Source: Halobaculum sp. CBA1158
GTDB taxonomy: Archaea; Halobacteriota; Halobacteria; Halobacteriales; Haloferacaceae
Length of the DNA stretch: 64,000 nt
Direction: 5' to 3'
NCBI RefSeq assembly: GCF_021431925.1
Contig: NZ_CP090371.1
Span: 372,001-436,000, forward strand
Part shown: positions 53,355 to 61,617 of the stretch, one piece after another
Numbering within the stretch: position 1 is the stretch's first letter
How the letters are laid out: each line of letters starts with the position of its first letter
Translations under genes and position numbers: made by a program
Notes under the pieces: model-generated
Databases searched by the model: none
The model's input: the letters and a program-made list of their open reading frames with translations, nothing else
Told to the model about the DNA's origin: nothing

Positions 53355-53954
53355 TCAGACGCCGAGCCACTCGTCGTTCCGGACCTCGTAGCCGTTCGCC
53401 CGGCAGTACTCGGCCGCCCGTCGCCGGACTGACCGGGATCCGGGAAGCTCGCGATCCTCGCGGATCCGCTCGACGATCCAGTCGGCGACGACCGGGATCC
53501 CCTCGTTCTCGTCGATCGGATCGATGGCCACGAGCTCCCTGAACGTTCGCTCGTAGCCGTCCCGTTGGGAGCCGGCGAGTTCCAGCTCCCGGATCGACCC
53601 GACGGTCTCGGCGATCCGCTTCATCGCCGCGGCGACTGTCGGCCGCTGTATCCGGACTCGGACGGCCGCGGCGGAGGCGAACGTCTCCTCGTCGGTGTCG
53701 GGAAGGAGCGCCTCGACGGCGTACGTCCCGTCGTCGGTCGGGATCTCGCGCTCGCCGATCGCATCGACGACCTCGGATCCGGGCGCGGGGAACTCCACCG
53801 ACTCGAGATCCCGTTCGATATCGGAGAGGACGTCCTCGTCGACCGGCGGCTCCGCCTCGTCGTATCGATCCATCTCGGTGGCGAGGGCCCGCTCCTGTCG
53901 GCGCTTCTCGGCGTCGTGCGCCTGCTTGTCGCGGCCGCGTTTGTCGTCTGCCAT
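53355..53954 (-). CDS. Conserved haloarchaeal hypothetical protein
   Basis: 199 residues, ATG 53954. Charged helical N-terminus (DKRGRDKQAHDAEKRRQERALATEMDRYDEA), a domain with strands (VEFPAPGSEVVDAIGEREIP, YAVEALLPDTDEETFASAAAVRVRIQ) and a helical C-terminus ending in AEYCRANGYEVRNDEWLGV. No recognised motif. It is convergent with the 140-residue gene (54 nt between stops) and divergent from the permease. Confidence 0.75.
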   Translation of the reverse strand: MADDKRGRDKQAHDAEKRRQERALATEMDRYDEAEPPVDEDVLSDIERDLESVEFPAPGSEVVDAIGEREIPTDDGTYAVEALLPDTDEETFASAAAVRVRIQRPTVAAAMKRIAETVGSIRELELAGSQRDGYERTFRELVAIDPIDENEGIPVVADWIVERIREDRELPGSRSVRRRAAEYCRANGYEVRNDEWLGV

Positions 53955-54095
53955 TCCCCCGGAGTTGGCTCCCGACCCGGATAACCCCGCGTCCGATTGT
54001 CGAACCGTGCGAACGCGGACCGCGGACGAGGCCGGGTGGCGGCCGTGCCGGTCCGGTCCCGTACCCTTTTGCCCGCAGCCGGTGTCGGACTCGGC

Positions 54096-55952
54096 GTGCT
54101 CGCGCCCGAGATCCTGTTCGTCTTCGCGGTGATCCTCGCGGCGCTCGTGCTGTTCGTCACCGAGCCGGTCCCGGTCGACATCACCGCGATCGGCGTCCTC
54201 GTCGCGCTGCTGTTGGCGGGGCCGATCTCGACCGCGCTCGCGGGGCTCGGGCTGCTCGCCGCGCCGTTCGAACTCGTCACGGTCGAGGAGGGGCTGTCCG
54301 GGTTCGCCAACCCCGCGACGCTGACGGTGCTTGCGATGTTCGTTCTCTCTGAGGGGGTGCGGATGACCGGCATCATCCAGCGGTTGGGCGCGTTCATCTC
54401 CCGGATCACCAAGGGAGACGAGACCAAACAGCTCGGGGCGACGATCGGCGTCGTGGGACCGATATCCGGGCTGATCAACAACACCGCGGCCGTCGCGATC
54501 CTCCTCCCGATGGTGATCGACCTCGCCGAGCGCGGTCGCACGTCGCCGTCGAAGCTCCTCCTCCCGCTGAGCTACGCGTCGATGTTCGGTGGGACGCTCA
54601 CGCTCATCGGCACGTCGACGAACATCCTCGCCTCGGACCTGTACGCGACGCTCGCGCCGGCGGGCGTCGCCCGCCAGTTCCGGATGTTCGAGTTCCTCCC
54701 GCTCGGGGCGGTGCTGCTGGTCGTCGGTTCGATCTACCTGCTCACCGTCGGCCGGTGGCTCACTCCGGCCCGAATCAAGCCGCGATCCGACCTCACAGAG
54801 GAGTTCCAGATGGCGGACTACCTGACCGAGGTCGTCGTCCGCGAGGACTCCCCGCTGGTGGGCCAGCGCGTCGAGACGGCGCTGTCGGAGACGGAGTTCG
54901 ACGTCGACCTCGTCCAACTCGTCCGCGGCAACCGGACGTTCCTCGAACCGTTCGGACAAAAGGAGATCCGCGCGGGCGACGTGTTCGCCGTGCGAACCGA
55001 CCGGGCGACGCTGGTCGACCTGCTCGACGTCGAGGGGCTCGACCTCGTGCCCGAGACGGTCGACGAAGCCGAGTTGGAGACGGCCGAAGCGACGACGAAC
55101 CTCGTCGAGGTCGTCGTCGCGCCCGGGTCGTCGCTGGTCGGCGAGTCGCTCGCCTCGGCCAGTTTCCGTCAGCGCTACGACGCGACCGTGCTCGCGTTCC
55201 GCCGCGGCGGCGAGCTGGTCCGCCAGCGCATGGACCACATTCCGCTTCGGGTCGGCGACACCCTGCTCGTGCAGGCGAGCGACCACTCGATCGAACGGCT
55301 CGACGCCAACCGCGACGTCATCCTCGCCCGCGAGATCGAAACGCACGACTGGCGGCGCAACCGGACGCCGATCGCCGTCGGTATCGTCGCGCTCGTCGTC
55401 GGTCTCGCCGCCGTGAACGTGCTGCCGATCGTCGTCTCGGCGCTCGCGGGCGCGCTCGCGATGGTCGTCACGGGCTGTCTCAAGCCCGGCGAGGTGTACG
55501 ATGCCGTCGAGTGGGACGTGATCTTCCTGCTGGCGGGCGTCATTCCGCTCGGCATCGCGATGCAGACGTCCGGAACCGCCGGGCTGATCGCCGACGCGGT
55601 CGTCGCCGGGGCCGACGTGCTCTCGCCGCTGGCGCTGTTGGGCTCGTTCTACGTGGTGACGGCGCTGCTCACGAACGTCATCTCGAACAACGCCAGCGTC
55701 GTGCTCATGATCCCCGTCGCGCTGCAGGTCGCGGCGACCCTCGGGGCGAACCCGCTCGCGTTCGCCATGGCGGTGACGTTCGCCGCGTCGACGGCGTTCA
55801 TGACGCCCGTCGGCTATCAGACGAACCTCTTCGTCTACGGTCCGGGCGGCTACCGCTTCAGCGACTACGTCCGCGTCGGCGCGCCGTTACAGGCGATCTT
55901 CGCGGTCGTGACGACGCTCGGGATCCCCGTCGTGTTCGGACTGGGGATGTGA
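54096..55952 (+). CDS. SLC13/DASS-type transporter with RCK_C (TrkA-C) domains
   Basis: 618 residues from a GTG with a CCTTTTGC promoter patch about 29 nt upstream; an earlier start at 53997 would add 33 Arg-rich residues. Two membrane halves of about five to six helices carry the SLC13 signature twice (GLINNTAAVAILLPMVIDLA, TLIGTSTNILAS; and VISNNASVVLMIPVALQVA, STAFMTPVGYQTN). Between them lie two RCK_C domains (about 235-320 and 330-415). Such proteins transport sulfate, dicarboxylates or citrate with Na+; RCK_C domains bind nucleotides. Substrate unknown. Confidence 0.92.
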   Translation: MLAPEILFVFAVILAALVLFVTEPVPVDITAIGVLVALLLAGPISTALAGLGLLAAPFELVTVEEGLSGFANPATLTVLAMFVLSEGVRMTGIIQRLGAFISRITKGDETKQLGATIGVVGPISGLINNTAAVAILLPMVIDLAERGRTSPSKLLLPLSYASMFGGTLTLIGTSTNILASDLYATLAPAGVARQFRMFEFLPLGAVLLVVGSIYLLTVGRWLTPARIKPRSDLTEEFQMADYLTEVVVREDSPLVGQRVETALSETEFDVDLVQLVRGNRTFLEPFGQKEIRAGDVFAVRTDRATLVDLLDVEGLDLVPETVDEAELETAEATTNLVEVVVAPGSSLVGESLASASFRQRYDATVLAFRRGGELVRQRMDHIPLRVGDTLLVQASDHSIERLDANRDVILAREIETHDWRRNRTPIAVGIVALVVGLAAVNVLPIVVSALAGALAMVVTGCLKPGEVYDAVEWDVIFLLAGVIPLGIAMQTSGTAGLIADAVVAGADVLSPLALLGSFYVVTALLTNVISNNASVVLMIPVALQVAATLGANPLAFAMAVTFAASTAFMTPVGYQTNLFVYGPGGYRFSDYVRVGAPLQAIFAVVTTLGIPVVFGLGM

Positions 55953-55981
55953 GCCGTCCCGTGTCCGGGGCGAACGGAACG

Positions 55982-55987
55982 GTTTAG
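55982..55987 (+). promoter_or_regulatory. TATA element of tRNA-Pro
   Basis: GTTTAG about 30 nt before the first tRNA base (56015). Confidence 0.5.
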
Positions 55988-56014
55988 TTCGTCGGGGGAG
56001 CGATATGGAGGTAC

Positions 56015-56086
56015 GGGACCGTGGGGTAGTGGCTATCCTCTGGCGTTTGGGACGCTTGGACCCGAGTTCGACTCTCGGCGGTCCCA
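56015..56086 (+). tRNA. tRNA-Pro (anticodon TGG)
   Basis: Acceptor GGGACCG pairs perfectly with CGGTCCC; discriminator A at 56086. D arm GGGT...ATCC, T arm CCGAG-TTCGACT-CTCGG. The anticodon loop TTTGGGA (56046-56052) gives TGG at 56048-56050. The outermost anticodon-stem pair is a T-T mismatch in my folding, tolerable in haloarchaeal tRNAs. No CCA encoded and no intron. Confidence 0.95.
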
Positions 56087-56087
56087 C

Positions 56088-56104
56088 TTCACTTCCGCTC
56101 CGTG
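56088..56104 (+). promoter_or_regulatory. 17-bp upstream element, copy 2
   Basis: TTCACTTCCGCTCCGTG, identical to 48476-48492 and again ending exactly 37 nt before the start codon of the next gene (56141). It begins one base after the discriminator-adjacent C of tRNA-Pro. Confidence 0.6.
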
Positions 56105-56111
56105 CCGACCG

Positions 56112-56118
56112 CTTAGTT
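56112..56118 (+). promoter_or_regulatory. TATA element of the PD-(D/E)XK gene
   Basis: CTTAGTT, centred 26-27 nt before ATG 56141. It supports ATG rather than the TTG at 56132 as start. Confidence 0.5.
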
Positions 56119-56140
56119 CCTCTCGCCTCCCTTGGAACGT

Positions 56141-56956
56141 ATGCAACCGCTCCACGAGATGCCGAGCCATCGGAAGGGCGACTACACCGAGGCGATCGTC
56201 GTCGCGGAACTGAAACGACGCGGGGTCCGCGTCGCGAGACCCGTCGGTGACAACGAGCGGTACGACCTCGTCGTCGCCGCGGAGTCCGGGTTCTACTCGG
56301 TACAGGTGAAGACGGGTCTCCTGATGGACGGGTGCGTCTACGTCCGCGGGAAGTCACAGCACACGAACGCCACCGGAAACACGTACCGGGACTACGACGG
56401 GGATGTCGACCTCTTTCTCGTCTACTGTCACGACCTCGAGACGATGTATCTCGTTCGCGAGGACGCGTTCGGCACCGGAATGTACCTCCGCGTCGACGAA
56501 CCGGAACAGCGCGACCGGACTATCAACTGGGCGGCGGAGTACGAATTCGACCGGAACTGGCCGCCGTCTTCGGCGACCCGCCCGTGTGACGACGGACTTC
56601 GCGTTACCCGGAAACTCGAAGAGCGGGACGTCCTCGTCCATCGGTCGACGACCGACCGCTCGTACGATCTCCTCCTCGAGACCCCAGACGGGGCGTATCA
56701 CCGGACGACCGTCACGCCCGGATATCTGAACGACGGCCGCGTCCGGTTCGACGGGAAGGGAGCGATACTCCCCGACGACACCGATCTCGTGCTCGTCGAC
56801 TGCGACGATCTCGACACGCTGTATCTCGTCCGCCGTGACGAGTACGATGCCGCGATCTCGCTCCGCGTCGACCCACCGGCGAAGCCGAACAGCCGGATCA
56901 ACTGGGCCGAGGACTACGAGTTCGACGCACGCTGGCCCGACGACATCACCGAGTAG
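56141..56956 (+). CDS. Duplicated PD-(D/E)XK nuclease-like protein
   Basis: 271 residues in two similar halves. Half 1 (1-141) has the nuclease set: Glu17 in GDYTEAIVVAELKRRG, Asp42 in YDLVV and Gln55-x-Lys57 in VQVKTG, typical of the group I intron endonuclease-like PD-(D/E)XK family (PF11645-like). Half 2 (about 158-265) repeats the layout (YDLLLETPDG, Asp176) but has Thr where Lys is expected (HRTTVTPGYLNDG), so it is probably inactive. Both halves end with a matching block: RTINWAAEYEFDRNW and SRINWAEDYEFDARW. This indicates internal duplication. It directly follows tRNA-Pro; the function (restriction, mobile or repair) is open. Confidence 0.82.
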   Translation: MQPLHEMPSHRKGDYTEAIVVAELKRRGVRVARPVGDNERYDLVVAAESGFYSVQVKTGLLMDGCVYVRGKSQHTNATGNTYRDYDGDVDLFLVYCHDLETMYLVREDAFGTGMYLRVDEPEQRDRTINWAAEYEFDRNWPPSSATRPCDDGLRVTRKLEERDVLVHRSTTDRSYDLLLETPDGAYHRTTVTPGYLNDGRVRFDGKGAILPDDTDLVLVDCDDLDTLYLVRRDEYDAAISLRVDPPAKPNSRINWAEDYEFDARWPDDITE

Positions 56957-56992
56957 CCGCCGCCGCGATCCACTTCCACTCGGAGGCGACAG

Positions 56993-56998
56993 TTCTTA
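56993..56998 (+). promoter_or_regulatory. TATA element of mcm
   Basis: TTCTTA about 27-30 nt before ATG 57025. Just upstream, 56969-56985 matches the 17-bp element above at 13 of 17 positions (TCCACTTCCACTCGGAG). Confidence 0.45.
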
Positions 56999-57024
56999 CC
57001 TGATGAGGCGACAACCCACACGCA

Positions 57025-60000
57025 ATGAGTCAGGCCGCCGAGGGGCAGGACGTCGACGCCTTCCTCAGTTTCTACCGGACCTACTACAGCGACGAGATCG
57101 CGCGTCTCGCCCAGAACTACCCGAAGGAACAGCGCTCCCTCTACGTCGAGTACGACGACCTCTACACGTTCGACCCCGACCTCGCCGACCGGTACCTCAA
57201 CCGCCCGGGCGAGATGCAGGAGGTCGCCGAGGAGGCGCTGCGCACGTACGACCTCCCGGTCGACATCTCGCTGGGCCAGGCCCACGTCCGACTCCGCGGG
57301 CTCCCGCGCGAGAGCACCCTCGACATCCGGGGGATCCGCGTCAGCGACGACCACATCGGGTCGATGGTCGCGGTGATGGGCATCGTTCGCAAGGCGACGG
57401 ACGTGCGCCCGAAGATCGTCGAGGCGGCCTTCGAGTGCCAGCGCTGCGGGACGATGACGTACATCCCGCAGAACGACTCCGGCTTCCAGGAGCCCCACGA
57501 GTGTCAGGGGTGTGAGCGACAGGGCCCCTTCCGCGTCAACAACAACGAGTCGAAGTTCATCGACTCCCAGCAGCTCCGGGTGCAGGAGTCGCCCGAGGGA
57601 CTGCGCGGTGGGGAGACGCCCCAGAGCATCGACGTGAACCTCGAGGACGACGTGTGCGGGGAGGTGACCCCCGGCGACCACGTCACCGTCGTCGGCCGCC
57701 TGGAGATGGAGCAGGTGACGAGCGGCCAGGAGAAGACGACGGTGTTCGACCCGTACATGGAGGGCGTCTCCGTCGTCATCGAGGACGAGGAGTTCGAGGA
57801 CATGGACATCACCGACGAGGACAAACAGGAGATCCTCGAACTCTCGACCCACGACGACATCTACGACGAGATGGTCGCCTCCGTCGCGCCCTCCATCTAC
57901 GGGTACGAGCAGGAGAAGCTCTCGATGATCCTCCAACTGTTTTCGGGGGTCACGAAGCACCTCCCGGACGGGTCGCGGATCCGTGGCGACCTGCATATGC
58001 TTCTGATAGGAGACCCGGGTACCGGCAAGTGCGTTGACGGGGATACCCGAGTGACGCTCGCGGACGGTTGTGACGTTCCGATCCGGGAACTCGTCGAGTC
58101 GAATCTCGACGAGCCGAAGCCGGTGGACGACGGCGTGTGGGACGAGGCGGGATTCGAGGTCCCGTCGCTCGGGTCGAACGGCGATATCGAGTCGCGGCGG
58201 GCGACGAAAGTCTGGAAGCGGGAGGCACCCGATGAGATGCTCCGGATCCGGACGAACGGCGGACGGGAACTGGACGTGACGCCGTCGCACCCGTTGTTCG
58301 TTCGCGCGGGTGCGGGACACCACGCAGTTCGTGCGGAGGAACTCTCCGAGGGGGCGACGATCGCTGCCGTGTCGAAGCCGCTGACCGACGGTGGAGCGGC
58401 TGCTGTTCGTTCGTCGGTGCCGGCATCTCGACCCACGTCGCTCAGACGAACGTGGGAACGGATCGAGTCGATCGATCGCGTCGAACCGGCTGCTGAGTGG
58501 GTGTACGACCTCGAAGTCGACGGGACGCACAGCTACGTCTCGAACGGGATCGTCTCCCACAACTCCCAGATGCTGTCGTACATCCGGAACATCGCCCCCA
58601 GATCGGTGTACACGTCCGGTAAAGGTAGCTCAAGTGCTGGGTTGTGTGTCACCGGTGACACTCGGATCCATACCGAAGACGGATTCCACGAGATTCGTGA
58701 CATAGCGACCGAATATCATCCGGACCCGGTTTCCGAGGAGACAGCGGCAACCGCGACACATGGCCTCTACACGTACGACCGCGATGAGGGCGAAATCGGT
58801 GCGGCGGAGAGTTCCCACGTTTGGCGAATGCCGGAGAAGCCGTGTAGGCGGATCGAAACGGCTCACGGAAAACGGTTAGAGGCCTCGGTTACCACTCCGG
58901 TTCTCGTATGCGGTGCGGACGGGATCGAGTGGCGGCCGATATCCGATATCTCTCCTGGCGATACTGTCGCCATTCCGAAGTATCGGAACATCGAACGGTC
59001 GTCCCCTTCGATCAGAGCGTTTCTCGAACTCACAGAGGAGAAGGTGAAGCCGAGCGAGCGATCCGTCGAGTTCCTTCGAACGCGGCTGTGTGAGGAGTAC
59101 GGAACGCTACGCGATGCAGCTTCGGCACTCAACCTCCCTGAGGACTTCATCTATGACTCGCTGTCGAACAGGCACCTCCCGCTTGACAGACTCGATCGGA
59201 TCCTCAATGCGATCGGTACCGATCGCGACGATATCGACATCGACCGAGTGATGCTCCGCCACGGAGAGGGTGTCGAGATCCCGGAGGAGTTCGGTGCGGA
59301 TCTACTGTACTTGATCGGACTCGTGTTCGGGGATGGTGACGTGATGGTGTCTCGTCGGGGAGGCAACCGCGGCCACGTCCGGATATCGAACAGCGACGAA
59401 GGCCTCCTCCGACGTGCTGCGGACATCATCGAGGACCAATTCGGGAAGTCAGTAGACATCGAGTATCAGGAGGACCGAGTCCCGTGTATTCGTCTCCATA
59501 GTGCGACTGTCGCCCGGTTCTTCAGCAACCTCGGCGTAGAGTCGCCAAAGACCGATCTCGAACTCGATCCACGGCTAACGACGGCAGAACACGCCGACGA
59601 ATTCCTCCGTGGGCTGTTCGACGCTGACGCGTCGGTCTGCTCTCGAACTGATGGCGGGTCGAGCATCCAATTTTCGACGGTCTGCTCGGACCTCGCAGAA
59701 CAGGTCCAGTTGATGCTAGAGACGTACGGCGTCCGCGCGAGACTGCGCGAGCGTGACAGACGGGGCACCTACGAACGTGCGGACGGACACGAGATCGACT
59801 CCACATCGATCCAGACCCACCTCGCGATCTACGGACGGAACATCGACGCATTCGCCGAACAGATCGGGTTCCGGTCGAGTGCAAAGAGCGATTCGCTGGA
59901 CTCGATCGTCGCCGATACGGCCCGACGCGGCGAGCGGCTCCCGATCGGCGACGCACTCGTCCAGACGGACGGTGCCGGCGGCCAATTTTACCAGAATATG

Positions 60001-61242
60001 AACCGCGGCGACAACCCGAGTCGAAGCCGGGCACGTGCTCTGTTAGCCGACCGCGACCTCGGTGACCGGGCCTCGATCGTTGAGGAGGCGGTCGGTGCAG
60101 ACTTGCTCTGGGACGACGTCGTCGATGCGTCCGACACCGGCGAGAAGGAAGTGTTCGATCTGACGGTCCCGGAGACACACAACTTCGTCGGCAACGGCGT
60201 CGTAACCCACAATACTGCCGCCGCGGTTCGCGACGACTTTGGCGACGGCCAGCAGTGGACGCTGGAGGCGGGGGCACTCGTCCTCGCTGACAAGGGGATC
60301 GCCGCTGTCGACGAACTGGACAAAATGAGGTCGGAAGATCGATCAGCCATGCATGAGGCATTGGAACAACAACAAATTTCGGTATCTAAGGCCGGAATAA
60401 ATGCAACTCTTAAATCTCGCTGTTCCCTCCTCGGCGCGGCGAACCCCAAGTACGGTCGCTTCGACCAGTACGAGCCGATCGGCGAGCAGATCGACCTCGA
60501 ACCCGCTCTCATCTCGCGGTTCGACCTCATCTTCACCGTCACGGACAGCCCCGACCCGGAACACGACGCGAAGCTGGCCGATCACATCCTGACGACGAAC
60601 TACGCGGGCGAGTTGAACACCCAGCGCACGGAGATGGCGACCTCGAACTTCACCCAGGAGGAGGTCGACGAGGTGACCGAGGAGGTCGCGCCGGTCATCG
60701 ACGCCGAACTCCTGCGGAAGTACATCGCGTACGCCAAGCGGAACTGCTACCCGACGATGACCGACGAGGCGAAGGCGGCGATCCGGGAGTTCTACGTCGA
60801 CCTGCGGGCGAAGGGGGCCGACGAAGACGCCCCCGTGCCCGTCACCGCCCGGAAGCTGGAGGCGCTCGTCCGCCTGTCGGAGGCCAGCGCGCGGGTCCGG
60901 CTGTCGGACACCGTCGAGGAGGAGGACGCGACCCGGGTGATCGAGATCGTCCGCTCGTGTCTCCAAGACATCGGCGTCGATCCCGAAACGGGCCAGTTCG
61001 ATGCCGACGTGGTCGAAACCGGGACCAGCAAGAGCCAGCGCGACCGGATCAAGAACATCAAGGAGCTCATCGGTACGATCGCCGAGGAGTACGAGGACGA
61101 GCCCGGCGCGCCCGTCGACGCGATCCTGGAGCGCGCCGACGAGGTCGGCATGGACTCGGGCAAGGCCGAGAAGGAACTGGAGAAGCTCAGAACGAGAGGC
61201 GAGATCTACGAGCCGCAGTCCGGCTACGTCCGGACGACGTGA
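57025..61242 (+). CDS. mcm: Replicative helicase MCM, interrupted by two inteins
   Basis: The precursor has 1405 residues: N-extein 1-335, intein A 336-513, middle extein 514-540 (27 residues), intein B 541-1063, C-extein 1064-1405; the mature protein has 704 residues. Extein features: N-terminal OB/zinc domain with C138, C141, C160, C163; Walker A GDPGTGK, broken by intein A exactly after Lys; TSGKGSSSAGL, whose end is broken by intein B; Walker B IAAVDELDKM (Asp1096, Glu1097); sensor 1 GAANPKYGRF; Arg finger SRFDLIF; and a C-terminal winged helix. It unwinds DNA ahead of the fork as a hexamer. Neighbours downstream may be cotranscribed. Codon use in 60322-60423 is strikingly AT-rich. Confidence 0.97.
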   Translation: MSQAAEGQDVDAFLSFYRTYYSDEIARLAQNYPKEQRSLYVEYDDLYTFDPDLADRYLNRPGEMQEVAEEALRTYDLPVDISLGQAHVRLRGLPRESTLDIRGIRVSDDHIGSMVAVMGIVRKATDVRPKIVEAAFECQRCGTMTYIPQNDSGFQEPHECQGCERQGPFRVNNNESKFIDSQQLRVQESPEGLRGGETPQSIDVNLEDDVCGEVTPGDHVTVVGRLEMEQVTSGQEKTTVFDPYMEGVSVVIEDEEFEDMDITDEDKQEILELSTHDDIYDEMVASVAPSIYGYEQEKLSMILQLFSGVTKHLPDGSRIRGDLHMLLIGDPGTGKCVDGDTRVTLADGCDVPIRELVESNLDEPKPVDDGVWDEAGFEVPSLGSNGDIESRRATKVWKREAPDEMLRIRTNGGRELDVTPSHPLFVRAGAGHHAVRAEELSEGATIAAVSKPLTDGGAAAVRSSVPASRPTSLRRTWERIESIDRVEPAAEWVYDLEVDGTHSYVSNGIVSHNSQMLSYIRNIAPRSVYTSGKGSSSAGLCVTGDTRIHTEDGFHEIRDIATEYHPDPVSEETAATATHGLYTYDRDEGEIGAAESSHVWRMPEKPCRRIETAHGKRLEASVTTPVLVCGADGIEWRPISDISPGDTVAIPKYRNIERSSPSIRAFLELTEEKVKPSERSVEFLRTRLCEEYGTLRDAASALNLPEDFIYDSLSNRHLPLDRLDRILNAIGTDRDDIDIDRVMLRHGEGVEIPEEFGADLLYLIGLVFGDGDVMVSRRGGNRGHVRISNSDEGLLRRAADIIEDQFGKSVDIEYQEDRVPCIRLHSATVARFFSNLGVESPKTDLELDPRLTTAEHADEFLRGLFDADASVCSRTDGGSSIQFSTVCSDLAEQVQLMLETYGVRARLRERDRRGTYERADGHEIDSTSIQTHLAIYGRNIDAFAEQIGFRSSAKSDSLDSIVADTARRGERLPIGDALVQTDGAGGQFYQNMNRGDNPSRSRARALLADRDLGDRASIVEEAVGADLLWDDVVDASDTGEKEVFDLTVPETHNFVGNGVVTHNTAAAVRDDFGDGQQWTLEAGALVLADKGIAAVDELDKMRSEDRSAMHEALEQQQISVSKAGINATLKSRCSLLGAANPKYGRFDQYEPIGEQIDLEPALISRFDLIFTVTDSPDPEHDAKLADHILTTNYAGELNTQRTEMATSNFTQEEVDEVTEEVAPVIDAELLRKYIAYAKRNCYPTMTDEAKAAIREFYVDLRAKGADEDAPVPVTARKLEALVRLSEASARVRLSDTVEEEDATRVIEIVRSCLQDIGVDPETGQFDADVVETGTSKSQRDRIKNIKELIGTIAEEYEDEPGAPVDAILERADEVGMDSGKAEKELEKLRTRGEIYEPQSGYVRTT
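58030..58563 (+). mobile_element. MCM intein A (178-residue mini-intein)
   Basis: Begins at Cys336 (CVDGDTRVTLADG) and ends His-Asn before extein Ser514. Block B is DVTPSHPLFVR; the C-terminal blocks are WVYDLEVDGTHSYVSNGIVSHN. No LAGLIDADG motif or room for an endonuclease: only splicing domains. It sits after the P-loop Lys, the same structural site as the RfcS intein. Still-functional splicing is implied because all splicing blocks are intact. Confidence 0.94.
58645..60213 (+). mobile_element. MCM intein B (523 residues) with LAGLIDADG endonuclease
   Basis: Begins at Cys541 (CVTGDTRIHTEDG) and ends in HN before Thr1064. Block B EASVTTPVLVCGADG, blocks F/G VFDLTVPETHNFVGNGVVTHN. Two LAGLIDADG helices, LIGLVFGDGD and FLRGLFDADA, both retain Asp, so an active homing endonuclease is plausible. 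An HTH-like stretch (TLRDAASALNLPEDFIYD) precedes the first helix. The codon use is less GC-rich than the exteins. Confidence 0.94.
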
Positions 61243-61248
61243 CCGCCG

Positions 61249-61554
61249 ATGGACCGAATCTCCGCGCTCCGAAACGTCGAGGACGCCATCCGCGCGTTCG
61301 AGGACGGCGAGATCGACCTCGCCGAGACCGAGCGCCGCGTCGGCACCGTCCTCCGGACGTACGCCACCGAGTTCGACGCCCCTGATCGCCGCGCGTTCCG
61401 GGTGACCGCCGGTCCCGGCGAGGGGCGCGTCGTCGTCGCCGGCGACGCGCCCGAGGCGCGCGAGCGGGCCGCCTTCCTCGCCGGAGACGCGGCGGAGGGC
61501 GGTCACGGCGACGCCGACCCGGTCCCCGACGACGTGACGGTCGAGCCGCTGTAG
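61249..61554 (+). CDS. Uncharacterised haloarchaeal protein (mcm cluster, gene 1)
   Basis: 101 residues. Helical start MDRISALRNVEDAIRAFEDGEIDLAETERRVGTVLRTYATEF, then FRVTAGPGEGRVVVAGDAPEARERAAFLAG. No known motif. It begins 6 nt after the mcm stop, strongly suggesting cotranscription and function near the replication helicase, though the function is not known. Confidence 0.78.
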   Translation: MDRISALRNVEDAIRAFEDGEIDLAETERRVGTVLRTYATEFDAPDRRAFRVTAGPGEGRVVVAGDAPEARERAAFLAGDAAEGGHGDADPVPDDVTVEPL

Positions 61555-61588
61555 GCGACTCTCGGGATTCGATACGCGCTTCAGAACG

Positions 61589-61597
61589 TTTATATTT
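61589..61597 (+). promoter_or_regulatory. TATA element of the 112-residue gene
   Basis: TTTATATTT centred 27 nt before ATG 61618: a second promoter inside the mcm cluster that could uncouple the unknown genes from mcm. Confidence 0.6.
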
Positions 61598-61617
61598 CAC
61601 AGGAATGCGGTGAGTGT

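Noticed and set aside
56015-56956. Integrated genetic element at tRNA-Pro
   Set aside because: No integrase and no duplicated tRNA 3' end; the nuclease-like gene alone is not sufficient.
57025-61242. Frameshifted or fused mcm because of its 1405-codon length
   Set aside because: The extra length is fully explained by two inteins with correct Cys and His-Asn ends; the exteins join to a normal 704-residue MCM.
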